From assembly GCA_964630875.1 (NCBI GenBank), contig CAZVXF010000004.1, positions 5,294 to 69,293 on the forward strand: a stretch of 64,000 nt of DNA, in the 5' to 3' direction. A program made the translations under genes and the position numbers. The notes beneath the pieces are model-generated. The model had not been told where the DNA came from. It saw nothing but the letters and a program-made list of their open reading frames with translations, and made no database searches. This document shows, in pieces, positions 8,662 through 17,696 of this stretch (position 1 is its first letter; the number at the start of each line of letters is the position of its first letter). The DNA is from DAIDHZ01 sp035480255 (GTDB lineage: Bacteria; Chlamydiota; Chlamydiia; Chlamydiales; SM23-39).

Positions 8662-10281
8662 TTATTGGGAGCTGCGATCTCTTGAAGGGCTCTGCTTGTC
8701 GTCGACCCATTTGCCTGAGAACACAACGTTATTATCGCGATCGTAAAGAGTGCCTTCACCCTCTCGTTTGCGGCCAACCACATCGCCTTTGTAACAGCTT
8801 CCATCGACGTAATATAGTGTGCCTATAGGCTGCGGATGGCCTCTCTCCCAGAAGCCTTCGAACCGGGTTCCATCGGTGTAACGCATTGTGCCTCTACCGT
8901 GCAGCTCGCCTTTCTCCCATTTGCCTTCGATCAAATCTCCATTAGCGTAATACAATGTGCCTATACCGTGCTTCTGGCCATTCAAAATTTCGCCGATGTA
9001 GTCAATCTTTCCATTGGATAAAAATAATATACCTCTACCGTCCTGCATGTTCTTATTCCAGTCGCCTGAGAAAGTGATTTTCCAAGCGGATGAAAATGAT
9101 ATACCTTTACCCTTCTTCTGGTTTTTATCCCACATGCCTGCATACAATTCTCCAGAAACGCAAAGCTCTATGCCATGACCTTTCTTCTTGTCCGCAACCC
9201 AGTCGCCTTTGTACAGCTTTCCATTGGCATAATACAATGTGCCTTGACCCTCCCGCTTGCCATTCACTATGTCGCCTTCAAAAAGGTCTCCGTTGGCAAA
9301 ATATATTTTGCCTTTACCGTCCATTTTGCCTTTATCCAAGTCGCCTAAGTACAGGGTCCTTGTATTCGCGTCAAATAATTTTCCTTGACCTTGCGGCTTG
9401 CCATTCTCCCAGATTTTGGCGCAACAATATATGCCTTTGTTCTGCTTGTCAGCCACCCAGCTGACTTCGTTCTTCTGGTCTGCATCTTGTGCACCTTCTG
9501 ATTTGGCGACTTCTTCTTCTACCTCCTCTATTGCTCTGATGGCTTCTGCTGCGAATGTTTTGCCGCGGTCACTTGTTGTTGCCATTGCTTCTGATCTGGA
9601 GCTGTCTAATCCTTTTGCCGCTGCTTTGGCAAGCTCTGCTGCTGCTTTGTCGAGTTCTGCTGCTGCTTCGACAGGTGCAGCAAATGCGACCGCTGCTGCT
9701 TTAGCGAGTTCTGCTTCTGCTTTAGCGAGTTCTGCGGCTTTGGCGGAGGCAACAGGTGCGATTGCTGCTTTGTCGAGTTCTGCTGCATTGGCAAGTTCTT
9801 CTGCTGCTTTGGCCAGTTCTTCTGCTGCTTTGGCCAGTTCTGCTGCTGCTTTGGCGGGTTCTGCATATGCGACGCCTGCTGCTTTGGCGAGTTCTTTTGC
9901 TTTGGCGAATCCTTGTGCTGATTTGGCGTATTCTTCTAAAGCAAGGTTTACTGCTGCTTCGGCGCGTTCTTCTGCTGCTTTGGCGAATTCTTCTGCTACT
10001 CTGGCGGGTTCTGCTACTTTGGCGCGTTCTTCAAAAGCTGCTGCTGCTGCTGCACCGAGTGTTGTGTTTTTACCTCTTATTAAAGAAGGATTGATACTAA
10101 TAGAGCGGTTATTGGAGTTAGTTGCTACTTTGGCGCGTTCTTCAAAAGCGGCTGCTGCTGCTACAGCTACTGCTTCACCTAGTAGTGTGATTGGGTTTTC
10201 GCCTCTCATTAAAGTAGGGCTGTCACCGTTCATTAAAGGGGGTCTGACGGCAACAGAGTTGTTAACGGAGTTAGTTGTCAT
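8662..10281 (-). CDS. Ala-rich helical and MORN-repeat protein
   Basis: A 539-residue protein in two parts. Residues 36-225 are dominated by repeats of the form K-A-A-(A/E)-E-L-A and are predicted helical; the segments PTLMRG/PSLIRG plus AAAAFEERAKVA occur twice (about 23-53 and 66-90). Residues ~283-530 hold about nine MORN repeats of the G-x-G-x-x-x-(Y/F)-x-(N/D)-G-x-x-(Y/F)-x-G-x-(W/D) type (for example GTLYYANGKLYKGDW). MORN repeats are common in eukaryotic membrane-associated proteins. No signal peptide or catalytic domain is seen. A role as a host-facing effector or scaffold is inference. Confidence 0.82.
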   Translation of the reverse strand: MTTNSVNNSVAVRPPLMNGDSPTLMRGENPITLLGEAVAVAAAAAFEERAKVATNSNNRSISINPSLIRGKNTTLGAAAAAAFEERAKVAEPARVAEEFAKAAEERAEAAVNLALEEYAKSAQGFAKAKELAKAAGVAYAEPAKAAAELAKAAEELAKAAEELANAAELDKAAIAPVASAKAAELAKAEAELAKAAAVAFAAPVEAAAELDKAAAELAKAAAKGLDSSRSEAMATTSDRGKTFAAEAIRAIEEVEEEVAKSEGAQDADQKNEVSWVADKQNKGIYCCAKIWENGKPQGQGKLFDANTRTLYLGDLDKGKMDGKGKIYFANGDLFEGDIVNGKREGQGTLYYANGKLYKGDWVADKKKGHGIELCVSGELYAGMWDKNQKKGKGISFSSAWKITFSGDWNKNMQDGRGILFLSNGKIDYIGEILNGQKHGIGTLYYANGDLIEGKWEKGELHGRGTMRYTDGTRFEGFWERGHPQPIGTLYYVDGSCYKGDVVGRKREGEGTLYDRDNNVVFSGKWVDDKQSPSRDRSSQ

Positions 10282-10503
10282 ATGTAAGTTGTTATTGTTA
10301 TATGTGCTCTAATAATATAACTGATTTACAATTTTTTAAAGGTATATCTTTTATTTCTGTTAAGTAGAAATGTCCTCTTTCTGGTAATCACAAGTCATTC
10401 ATAACCAGTCATGGAGAAGTGACTTAATAGGAGGACGTATCCAGGTGAGCACAAAGGACTTAAGTAAATAGAGACGGTAGCTAGGATTCTTGAAACACTC
10501 AAT
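10282..10503. other. intergenic region with an orphan ribosome-binding site
   Basis: This 222-base AT-rich gap lies between the MORN gene start and the aldolase stop. At 10431-10436 there is a strong AGGAGG followed by a GTG at 10445, but the plus-strand frame ends after eight codons. It may be the stub of a lost gene. Nothing else was recognised. Confidence 0.3.
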
Positions 10504-11559
10504 TTAAGCAATTGTAACTTTCTTGCAAAGGTACACATCCTGAATTGCGTGAAGAATGGCGGCGCCTTCTTTCAGAGGTTTTTGGAAACATTTGCGTCCT
10601 GAAATCAGACCAATACCGCCTGCCCTTTTATTGATCACTGCGGTTCTAACAGCTTCAACTAAATCTTGCTCGCCTGATGGCCCTCCAGAATTAATCAATC
10701 CCATACGTCCCATATAGCAATTGATCACTTGATAGCGCGCCAAATCAATTGGATGATCTGAACAAAGCGTCGTGTACATTTGCTCAGAGGTTTTTCCAAA
10801 TTTTAGGGCTTTAAAACCGCCATTGTTGAGGGGGAGTTTTTGTTTGATGATATCTGCTTGAATGGTTACGCCCAAGTGATTTGCTTGGCCTGTAAGGTCT
10901 GCTGCTTCATGATAATCTTTATCAGCTGTCTTAAACGCATTATTGCGCAGATAACACCAAAGAATAGTTGCCATGCCAAGTTCATGTGCGCAGGCAAACG
11001 CTTGGCTCACTTCAATGATTTGTCGTCTTGACTCTTGAGAACCGAAGTAAATTGTCGCACCGACTGCAACACAACCCATATCGTAGGCTTGTTTGACAGT
11101 TGCAAAAATTGTCTCATCGTGCATTGTTGGATAGGAAAGAAGCTCGTTATGATTGAATTTCAAAACAAAAGGGATTTTGTGAGCATATTTACGCGCAACA
11201 CTTCCTAAGACGCCAAGTGTGGATGCGACCGCATTGCAACCACCTTCAATTGCAAGTTTCACAATATTTTCAGAATCAAAATAATCTGGATTTACACCAA
11301 AAGAGGCTCCTGCGGTATGTTCAATTCCTTGATCGACAGGTAAAATTGAAAGATATCCAGAATTGGCAAGTCTTCCATGGCCAAACATCTGCTGCAGACT
11401 TCTGAGCACACGAATATTGCGATCGCTCACGCTAAAAATACGATCCACCCAATCTGGTCCCGGAATATGCAATTGATCTTTGCTCACTGTAGTACATGTA
11501 TGATTAAGTAAAGATTCAGCTGAGTTGCCAAGCAGTTTTTGTATTTCAGAATATCCCAT
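10504..11559 (-). CDS. fbaB: class I fructose-bisphosphate aldolase, DhnA type
   Basis: A 351-residue Schiff-base aldolase of the archaeal/DhnA family cleaving fructose-1,6-bisphosphate in glycolysis. Family blocks are ILPVDQGIEH, the lysine-containing VLKFNHN, MGRMGLINSGG and GGIGLISGRKCFQKP. An upstream ATG at 11628 would add 23 residues. The ATG at 11559 is preferred because GAGG lies 4 bases before it and because chlamydial homologues are about this length. The preferred start leaves a leader that could include the 22-bp hairpin at 11637. Confidence 0.9.
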   Translation of the reverse strand: MGYSEIQKLLGNSAESLLNHTCTTVSKDQLHIPGPDWVDRIFSVSDRNIRVLRSLQQMFGHGRLANSGYLSILPVDQGIEHTAGASFGVNPDYFDSENIVKLAIEGGCNAVASTLGVLGSVARKYAHKIPFVLKFNHNELLSYPTMHDETIFATVKQAYDMGCVAVGATIYFGSQESRRQIIEVSQAFACAHELGMATILWCYLRNNAFKTADKDYHEAADLTGQANHLGVTIQADIIKQKLPLNNGGFKALKFGKTSEQMYTTLCSDHPIDLARYQVINCYMGRMGLINSGGPSGEQDLVEAVRTAVINKRAGGIGLISGRKCFQKPLKEGAAILHAIQDVYLCKKVTIA

Positions 11560-11636
11560 GTAACCTCGAATGTATTCTGTAGATATATCAAAATCAAAAA
11601 ATTCCTTGTAGTAAAATTTTATAGACATTTACGATG

Positions 11637-11684
11637 TATACCCTAACAACCTCAAAAATCGGTTTTTGAGGTTGTTAGGGTATA
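11637..11684. repeat. perfect 22-bp hairpin between divergent genes
   Basis: The two 22-base arms (TATACCCTAACAACCTCAAA plus AA, and their exact complement) are separated by the 4-base loop TCGG. It lies between the divergent aldolase and small-protein genes, so it could sit in both leaders. A truncated relative of the left arm and loop recurs at 39741-39770, showing that this is a dispersed repeat. Confidence 0.75.
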
Positions 11685-11703
11685 TCTATTTTTGGAGGAT
11701 ACG

Positions 11704-12036
11704 ATGGATTTGGTTAGCATTTCACAAGGTGCCTTGAAACTCGTCGAGGACTGGATTAAGAATCACAAGAATGACAAAGAAAAAGAGAAGCAAGAAAAGC
11801 AGATTAACTGTTATAAAAAAGATCTAAAAGAGGTCATTTATAAAACAGATCATGATGTTCCTAGAGCCGACTCGACAGAACTCGGACATATTCGTGATTT
11901 TGTCGTAGAAAAACAGGGCAATCTGAAAAAGAGAACATTGATTCCGCCCAACATGCGTGATGAAGGAAATGCTGTGTATTCAGCATCATTAGCCAAAATT
12001 GATGCATGCCGCCATAAGTTTCTAAAAGTTGCCTAA
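11704..12036 (+). CDS. small charged hypothetical protein
   Basis: A 110-residue protein whose ATG is preceded by GGAGG at a 5-base spacing, which favours it over the in-frame TTG at 11692. Residues ~20-45 are very rich in Lys and Glu and probably form a charged helix (NDKEKEKQEKQ). The rest is mixed, with no membrane segment or signal peptide. No family is recognised. It converges on rlmI with a 17-base gap. Confidence 0.6.
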   Translation: MDLVSISQGALKLVEDWIKNHKNDKEKEKQEKQINCYKKDLKEVIYKTDHDVPRADSTELGHIRDFVVEKQGNLKKRTLIPPNMRDEGNAVYSASLAKIDACRHKFLKVA

Positions 12037-12053
12037 GAAAAGAAAAAATTCCC

Positions 12054-13229
12054 TCAGTGGATTGATAGTAAGAAGCTTTTGAGATAGGCGCTTTCGGGGT
12101 GGAAGATCGAAATTGGATGGTCGATTGCCATTCGATGCGAGCTCACGATGCAGACGTGACGATCTGCATCTAGGCTTGCTCGAAATAAAAGGTTCCGAAA
12201 TAGGGCCTCATCAATGTGATACGAACAGGAGCATGTGAGAAGAAGGCTATTTGAAGCCATCTTGCTGATTGCGTATTGGTTCATCTCTTTATACGCTTTA
12301 AACGCTTGCGGAATATCATTTTTCTTCTTTGCAAAGGCGGGCGGATCGAGGATGACTAGATCATAGTTCCAATCGCATGTCTTTAAATACTCAAACACGT
12401 CACTACAGATGAATTCATGGCGATTCAGCGGCAGATGATTGAGTGCGATATTCTTCTCAAGTTGCAAATGGCATTTTTTACTAATTTCAACGCTTGTCAC
12501 ATGCGTTGCACCGCCCTGAAGGGCTGATAAAGAAAAACCGCCAGTGTAGGCAAAGCAGTTTAGCACTCGTCGATTCTTGGAGAGTTCTCGAATGTGTGAG
12601 CGAGCTTCTCTTTGATCGAGAAAAAATCCTGTTTTTTGCCCCTCCTGAAAATCGATAGAGTACTTGATTCCATTTTCTAGAATTTCAGTTTGAAAAGTTT
12701 CTTCGCCATAGAGATGTCCTCGACTTTCCTGCATCCCTTCTTTTTTTCTCAATTTAGAGGTCGACTTTTCGATGATCGCGCGTGGTTTGCAAATTTCAAT
12801 GCAAAGCGAAATAAGAAGATCTTTTATTTTTTCAGTTCCTGGATGAGAGATCTGAAAAACAAGAATGCCTGCGTAAGAATCAATGATCAGGCCTGGGATT
12901 CCATCGCCTTCTGCATTGATCAATCGATAAGCATTTGTAATCGAAGAATCAAACCATTTTTCACGCATGTGAAAAGCCGATTGAATCCGATGTTTGATTG
13001 CGTAAGCAAGCGTTTCAGTTCCAAAAGCAATCATGTGAGCAAAGATTGATTGTCCTGGAGTATTGAGAAGTGCAAGTCCTAATTTTTCGCCATTTGATGA
13101 ATGAACGACAGCAATTTCGCCATTCCGATCGATGTTCGCAATGGCTCCAGAATAGATCCAGTGATGTCTCTGCAGAATGGGTTTTTCTTTCCCTTTTCTT
13201 AGATCAATGCGAGACGTGGCTTGGAGCAT
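12054..13229 (-). CDS. rlmI: 23S rRNA (cytosine-C5) methyltransferase, RlmI-like
   Basis: A 391-residue SAM-dependent RNA methyltransferase. The N-terminal PUA-like domain (about 1-80) contains the RHHWIYSGAI start seen in the family. The central EGQKTGFFLDQR motif is followed by the Rossmann SAM loop NCFAYTGGFSLSA, then DPPAF and the CSCSYH cysteine motif. The substrate in the RlmI family is 23S rRNA C1962. It overlaps the end of rimO by 31 bases, so the two genes form a ribosome-modification operon. Confidence 0.9.
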   Translation of the reverse strand: MLQATSRIDLRKGKEKPILQRHHWIYSGAIANIDRNGEIAVVHSSNGEKLGLALLNTPGQSIFAHMIAFGTETLAYAIKHRIQSAFHMREKWFDSSITNAYRLINAEGDGIPGLIIDSYAGILVFQISHPGTEKIKDLLISLCIEICKPRAIIEKSTSKLRKKEGMQESRGHLYGEETFQTEILENGIKYSIDFQEGQKTGFFLDQREARSHIRELSKNRRVLNCFAYTGGFSLSALQGGATHVTSVEISKKCHLQLEKNIALNHLPLNRHEFICSDVFEYLKTCDWNYDLVILDPPAFAKKKNDIPQAFKAYKEMNQYAISKMASNSLLLTCSCSYHIDEALFRNLLFRASLDADRHVCIVSSHRMAIDHPISIFHPESAYLKSFLLSIH

Positions 13230-14581
13230 TCTTTTGGGCCTAGTACTGTGCCAATGAGATCGTAATCTGTGGCGTCTGTGATTTCAACTTCGTAAACCTT
13301 GCCAAAAGCAGTCACTTTGCGACCATCGTTAATGATGATCTGACCATCGATTTCAGGGCTCTGGCCACTATGGCGCGCGCGAAGTAGCATCTGCGATTCA
13401 GGATGAAATCCCTCCACTACAGCGAGAACTTTACGACCAATCCAAGATTTTGTACGCTTGCGAACAACTTTCAGCTGCGCTTTTGTCAAACGGTCGAATC
13501 GGTCTTGTTTTACATCTTCAGAGATTTGATTTGGAAGCTTTGCAGCGTAGGCCTCTTTTTCCAATGAAAACTTGAAGACTCCCACGTTATCAAGCGGGTG
13601 CTTTTTGACAAATTCAAGCAGCTCTTCAAATTGCTCTTCTGTTTCTCCTGGAAATCCGACCATCAAAGAAGTTCGGATAGAGACATTTGGAATTTCTTTT
13701 CGCAATTTTCCAATAATACCAATGATTTGCTCTTTAGAAGTCATACGATGCATTGCTTTAAGCATGGTGTCATTGATGTGCTGAATCGGCATATCAAGAT
13801 AAGGGCAAATACGAGGGTCACTTTTCATGACTTCAATGAGTTCATCGTCAATTTCATCTGGATAGAGATATAGTAAACGAAGCCAGAAGTCCTGTTTGGA
13901 CTGAAGCATAGACCTAAGAAGTTGCGCTAAAGCCCCTTTTTCTTTTCGATCCTTTCCAAAATCGCCAAGATCTTGGGCAATTAAAATAATTTCAAAAACG
14001 CCTTGAGAAAGGAGGGCATTGAACTCTTTTAAAACTTGTGCCTCAGGTTTGCTCTTTAGGGGTCCTTTGATTGTAGGAATAATACAGAATGCGCAGCGTT
14101 TTTTGCACCCTTCGGCAATCTTTAGGTAAGCATAATTTTTAGGAGTCGAGATGGTTCGTGGAATTTCACCCCACTCTAAATAACTACGTGCATTTGTGAC
14201 AGCATTCCCTGATTCACTTGACTGAACTGCCAATAAAATTTTTTCTACATCGCCAGAGCCTAAAAGGTAATGAATTTCAGGGAATTTTTCTTTTAATTCT
14301 CCGCCATGCTTTTGGACCATGCAGCCTGCGACAATCACTTTCGCATCAGATTTTTTATTCTTAAACAGATCCGCAATCGTGTCCACCCCCTCTTGACGAG
14401 AAGACTCTAAAAAGCCGCAGGTATTCACGACCAGATAGTCAGCCTCTTCAAGGCTTGAGGTCGCTTCATACCCTGCTTTGAGTAAGATTCCGATCATTAC
14501 CTCGCTATCAACAAGATTCCTTGCGCATCCTAAAGAGGTGAAGTGAAATTTATTTTGAAAGTTCAGATTTCTGTTCAACAT
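13199..14581 (-). CDS. rimO: ribosomal protein S12 methylthiotransferase
   Basis: A 460-residue radical-SAM enzyme adding a methylthio group to the conserved Asp of ribosomal protein S12. It has the N-terminal UPF0004 domain (TSLGCARNLVDSE), the radical-SAM cluster motif C-x-x-x-C-x-x-C (CKKRCAFC), GFPGET, and a C-terminal TRAM domain (~390-460). An in-frame ATG at 14620 would add 13 residues with no family similarity, so M14 at 14581 is taken as the start. It overlaps rlmI. Confidence 0.9.
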   Translation of the reverse strand: MLNRNLNFQNKFHFTSLGCARNLVDSEVMIGILLKAGYEATSSLEEADYLVVNTCGFLESSRQEGVDTIADLFKNKKSDAKVIVAGCMVQKHGGELKEKFPEIHYLLGSGDVEKILLAVQSSESGNAVTNARSYLEWGEIPRTISTPKNYAYLKIAEGCKKRCAFCIIPTIKGPLKSKPEAQVLKEFNALLSQGVFEIILIAQDLGDFGKDRKEKGALAQLLRSMLQSKQDFWLRLLYLYPDEIDDELIEVMKSDPRICPYLDMPIQHINDTMLKAMHRMTSKEQIIGIIGKLRKEIPNVSIRTSLMVGFPGETEEQFEELLEFVKKHPLDNVGVFKFSLEKEAYAAKLPNQISEDVKQDRFDRLTKAQLKVVRKRTKSWIGRKVLAVVEGFHPESQMLLRARHSGQSPEIDGQIIINDGRKVTAFGKVYEVEITDATDYDLIGTVLGPKECSKPRLALI

Positions 14582-14668
14582 ATGGGAGTACAATATAGGC
14601 AGCTTTGAGAAGAAAATCAAGCAATTTATGAGTCAATCTGGTAAACTATATGTGTCTAAAGAGGAATT

Positions 14669-15859
14669 ATGAATAACTTGGCTAAAGTTTTACTGAAATG
14701 CGCAGCTGTATCACCCCTATTTACGTCTAAATATTCTGGGACTACATATTCGCCTAAGAAGATTTTCTCTCCATCAATATGGGACCATATGAATACAACT
14801 TTAGCGAAAAACAGCCTAGATGGAAAAGTTCAGCTCCAAGCAACAGAGAGCGAAGGGAATGCTCGAATAAAAAATCTCCTATTCAAAGAAAAAATCTTTA
14901 CAAGCGCTACGTTATCCCCACCCCTACCACCTATCGGCATTCCAAATCTTGGCAATACTTGTTATATTGCAAGCGTTATCCAAGCAAGCATGCTTTTTCA
15001 AAAGAGCGCGCTTCAAGAAAAACTAATCACAGCTGATGCAAATGAGAGAAAAACCATCCAAGCAATTCTTGATTGGATTCATGAGTACGAAAATACAAAG
15101 GGCGCAATCAACCTGCATTCAATTTTAAGAATCTTGCAACAAAATGGAATGTATAATGGAACACAGCAAGATGCAGCAGAGCTGATCACTTGGCTTGGAA
15201 ATTTCCAACCAAACTCTTCAGTGTATTTTCAACAGATTTTTAAGACAGTTCCGCTAGTTGAAGGCGAATTCATTATTGAGGATGAAGGAAATCGATCTCA
15301 ACTGGTGAGAGAAATTCCTTTGGAAGTCGAATGTTCTCATGGAACCAAACAGATCAAGCCAGGACAAACCTTGCTCAGTTTACTCAAAAAGTTTTTCTCC
15401 GAAATCGATGTACAAGATCAACATGCATATCGCGATTGTTTAGTCCAAGATAATCAGGGAAATCTCAGCGAACGAAGAATTCCGGTCATTTCCAAAAAAG
15501 AAATCTTAAGCTCTGCACCTAAAGAACTTACGCTTCAAATTAAAAAGTTTTCAAAAAATCACAATACGGGAGTATTGCATCGTTTAGAAGGCGCTCTTGA
15601 AGATGTTCCTGAAATATTTGTGATGCCACAAGAATATTGCGCAAATGGAGAAACAGCGACCTACCAACTACGATCTGTCATTTCGCACCTTGGAAGTAAT
15701 CTTGATGGTGGGCATTATGTTGCCTACGTCCGCAAAGGGAATTCCTATTTCTACGCAAATGATCGTAGAATTGAAAAAATTGATCGCGAAGGAATGTTAG
15801 AAGGCGCACGTAACGGATACATTCTTATCTACGACAAAATAGTTCAACCGTCGCAATAA
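14669..15859 (+). CDS. ubiquitin-specific protease (USP/UCH family) deubiquitinase
   Basis: A 396-residue protein with the eukaryotic USP catalytic boxes. The Cys box is GIPNLGNTCYIASVIQ with Cys98. A QQDA element follows at 166-169. The His box is SHLGSNLDGGHYVAYVR with His349. N364-D365 (FYANDRR) stand at the third catalytic position, and the fold ends GYILIYD. The family removes ubiquitin from host proteins. The two CxxC pairs of many USP fingers are absent. Residues 1-85 are unrelated to the catalytic domain and may carry a secretion or targeting signal (inference). A bacterium without ubiquitin would use it in the host. The 3' end overlaps the convergent GH15 gene by 35 bases. Confidence 0.9.
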   Translation: MNNLAKVLLKCAAVSPLFTSKYSGTTYSPKKIFSPSIWDHMNTTLAKNSLDGKVQLQATESEGNARIKNLLFKEKIFTSATLSPPLPPIGIPNLGNTCYIASVIQASMLFQKSALQEKLITADANERKTIQAILDWIHEYENTKGAINLHSILRILQQNGMYNGTQQDAAELITWLGNFQPNSSVYFQQIFKTVPLVEGEFIIEDEGNRSQLVREIPLEVECSHGTKQIKPGQTLLSLLKKFFSEIDVQDQHAYRDCLVQDNQGNLSERRIPVISKKEILSSAPKELTLQIKKFSKNHNTGVLHRLEGALEDVPEIFVMPQEYCANGETATYQLRSVISHLGSNLDGGHYVAYVRKGNSYFYANDRRIEKIDREGMLEGARNGYILIYDKIVQPSQ

Positions 15860-17696
15860 ATGCCCCGTGACTCCAAGTAAGTGGGGAAACCGATAGAGGA
15901 AGCCCCGTACTTGGATTGATTTGTTCTGCGAGAACACCACTTGGAAGTGCATGATCAACAACCCACTCCAAAATCTCTTTGGCTTTCTCAAATTCACTGA
16001 TCGCAATATAGTATTGCGCGACCCATAGCGTACAAATAAACCATGGGTTTCCATTGTCGCTGGTTTGTCGATAGTACGTATCTGATTGATATCTGGCAAT
16101 GCCGCCACCACTTGCCAGATCGTGGATGATTTGTTCCATTGTATTTTTGACTTTTTCATCATGGGCATCGTAGGCCCCAAACGCAAAAGTCGCATAAAGA
16201 CTTGCGTCGAGCGTATCATCTACGATCACCGCACCTTTTTCAAAATTCACCATACGAGCAAATCGTTTTTTGTCAGGCAGATATAAATACTTGTCCATCG
16301 CAGAGCGCATGTCCTTTGCACCAAGCCGATATTCTTCAGCTAATTCTTTTTCCCCAAATAATTCAGTAAATTGCGCCGCGGCAATCAGCCCTCCGTAAAC
16401 TGTCGAAACTGTGAAAGTTAGAATTCCCTCTCTTTCTTCCCATAAATCATAGCTAGGCAAGGGAAGTCCTGTTGTCGGATCGCGATAATTCATCATAAAA
16501 TTAGCGCATTTTTTGATTAGAGATGAATACAGAGTCCGAATGAACTCTAGATCTTTGTAAATTTCGTAATGTTTCCATAGTGCCCAAATGACAAGTGCCG
16601 TTTCATCTTCCTGAATGGGTAATTGCGCTTTTCTTTGCTTCACCCAAGGCAGCCATGAACTTGCAAGAGCCCCTGTCGGTGTGTATTTATGAAGAAAATA
16701 CCCTTCTTTTTCGACAATTTTTGTACAAAATTGATAAAACTTATGCATTTCGTAACCCGCTAAATCAAAAGCATTTGCAATAAATGCCCCATCTCGTGGC
16801 CACATATAGCTATAAGTATCTTGATTAAAGTGAATCGCATCGGAGTCATTGGAAGCAATGATACTTCCAAATGCGTTCATTTGCGTTTTGCAAATCCCTA
16901 AACTTCTTCGATAAAACGAGAAAATTTTATCAGATAATTGATGCTTTTTACACGCTTCTTTTGTCATCCAGAATTTCCAAAAATCATGCGTTCTTGTAAA
17001 AAGGACATCTGGAGTTCTTTTTTTCACATCTTCGTTTAGGAGTTTCACCTCATTCCAAGTTTTCGCTGCAGCAATCCAGTAATAGCAAGTTTCTTTCGCA
17101 TTTGGAGATAGTTGAATGGGAATTCCAACAACTGAACCAACCGATCCTTGCGCAATCGGATTGGAACTTAAAACGCCATCCTCGGCATCTTTCCAAACAT
17201 CTTTATTTCCTGTCGCATACATGTCGACGCCGAACATATGATTTGCAAAAACATTAATCAGGAAATATCGATCGCCTTTGTAATGAAAAATACTTTTATT
17301 TTCAGGAAAGTATGCGGCTGTATCGCCAATTGAATTTCCATAAATGGAAAAGTCATGACCTGCAAATAAGCGAATTTCTCTTTCTCGATTTGTCAGATTT
17401 TCAATTGTGATTTTGCGTAAATAGATATCTTCTTCGAAATCGACCAGGTCATTGAATTGAATTTTCAAATCATGGCCCGTAAAGTTTAGATTCGTGACTA
17501 ATGTCTCGTTGAGGTATGTTCTTTGTTGAAACGAGAGCCAAGTAAATTGTCCATCTACCCACAATCCCCAACGAAAGGGGGCTCCAAGAGTGTGATTTTC
17601 CTCACCAATATGCGGAAAATGAAATTCTCGAAGCAATCCTTGCAGATCGAAAGCCGCAAGAATATTTCCATTCCCTATAGGGATATCTCTAGGCAT
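15825..17696 (-). CDS. GH15 glucoamylase-like glycoside hydrolase
   Basis: A 623-residue member of the GH15 glucoamylase/glucodextranase group, releasing glucose from alpha-glucans. An N-terminal beta-rich domain (~1-250) precedes the (alpha/alpha)6 barrel with the motifs YMWPRDGAF, QEDETALVIWALW, SYDLWEER (a catalytic-region Glu) and the C-terminal block GVLAEQINPSTGLPLSVSPLTWSHG, where the glutamate is the expected catalytic base. No signal peptide is seen, so it should act on cytoplasmic glycogen or maltodextrin. It starts within the end of the azoreductase gene (22-base overlap). Confidence 0.88.
   Translation of the reverse strand: MPRDIPIGNGNILAAFDLQGLLREFHFPHIGEENHTLGAPFRWGLWVDGQFTWLSFQQRTYLNETLVTNLNFTGHDLKIQFNDLVDFEEDIYLRKITIENLTNREREIRLFAGHDFSIYGNSIGDTAAYFPENKSIFHYKGDRYFLINVFANHMFGVDMYATGNKDVWKDAEDGVLSSNPIAQGSVGSVVGIPIQLSPNAKETCYYWIAAAKTWNEVKLLNEDVKKRTPDVLFTRTHDFWKFWMTKEACKKHQLSDKIFSFYRRSLGICKTQMNAFGSIIASNDSDAIHFNQDTYSYMWPRDGAFIANAFDLAGYEMHKFYQFCTKIVEKEGYFLHKYTPTGALASSWLPWVKQRKAQLPIQEDETALVIWALWKHYEIYKDLEFIRTLYSSLIKKCANFMMNYRDPTTGLPLPSYDLWEEREGILTFTVSTVYGGLIAAAQFTELFGEKELAEEYRLGAKDMRSAMDKYLYLPDKKRFARMVNFEKGAVIVDDTLDASLYATFAFGAYDAHDEKVKNTMEQIIHDLASGGGIARYQSDTYYRQTSDNGNPWFICTLWVAQYYIAISEFEKAKEILEWVVDHALPSGVLAEQINPSTGLPLSVSPLTWSHGAFIATVELFCRR

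Noticed and set aside
8496..8804. Minus-strand frame across the end of the MORN gene
   Set aside because: It overlaps the MORN gene in another frame and has no ribosome-binding site.
9600..9900. Repeated short units as a CRISPR array
   Set aside because: The repeats are in-frame codons of an Ala-rich protein with no unique spacers.
9398..10312. Long plus-strand frame opposite the MORN gene, Ala/Ser-rich
   Set aside because: It mirrors the repetitive Ala-rich part of the minus-strand gene. The composition is fully explained by the opposite strand.
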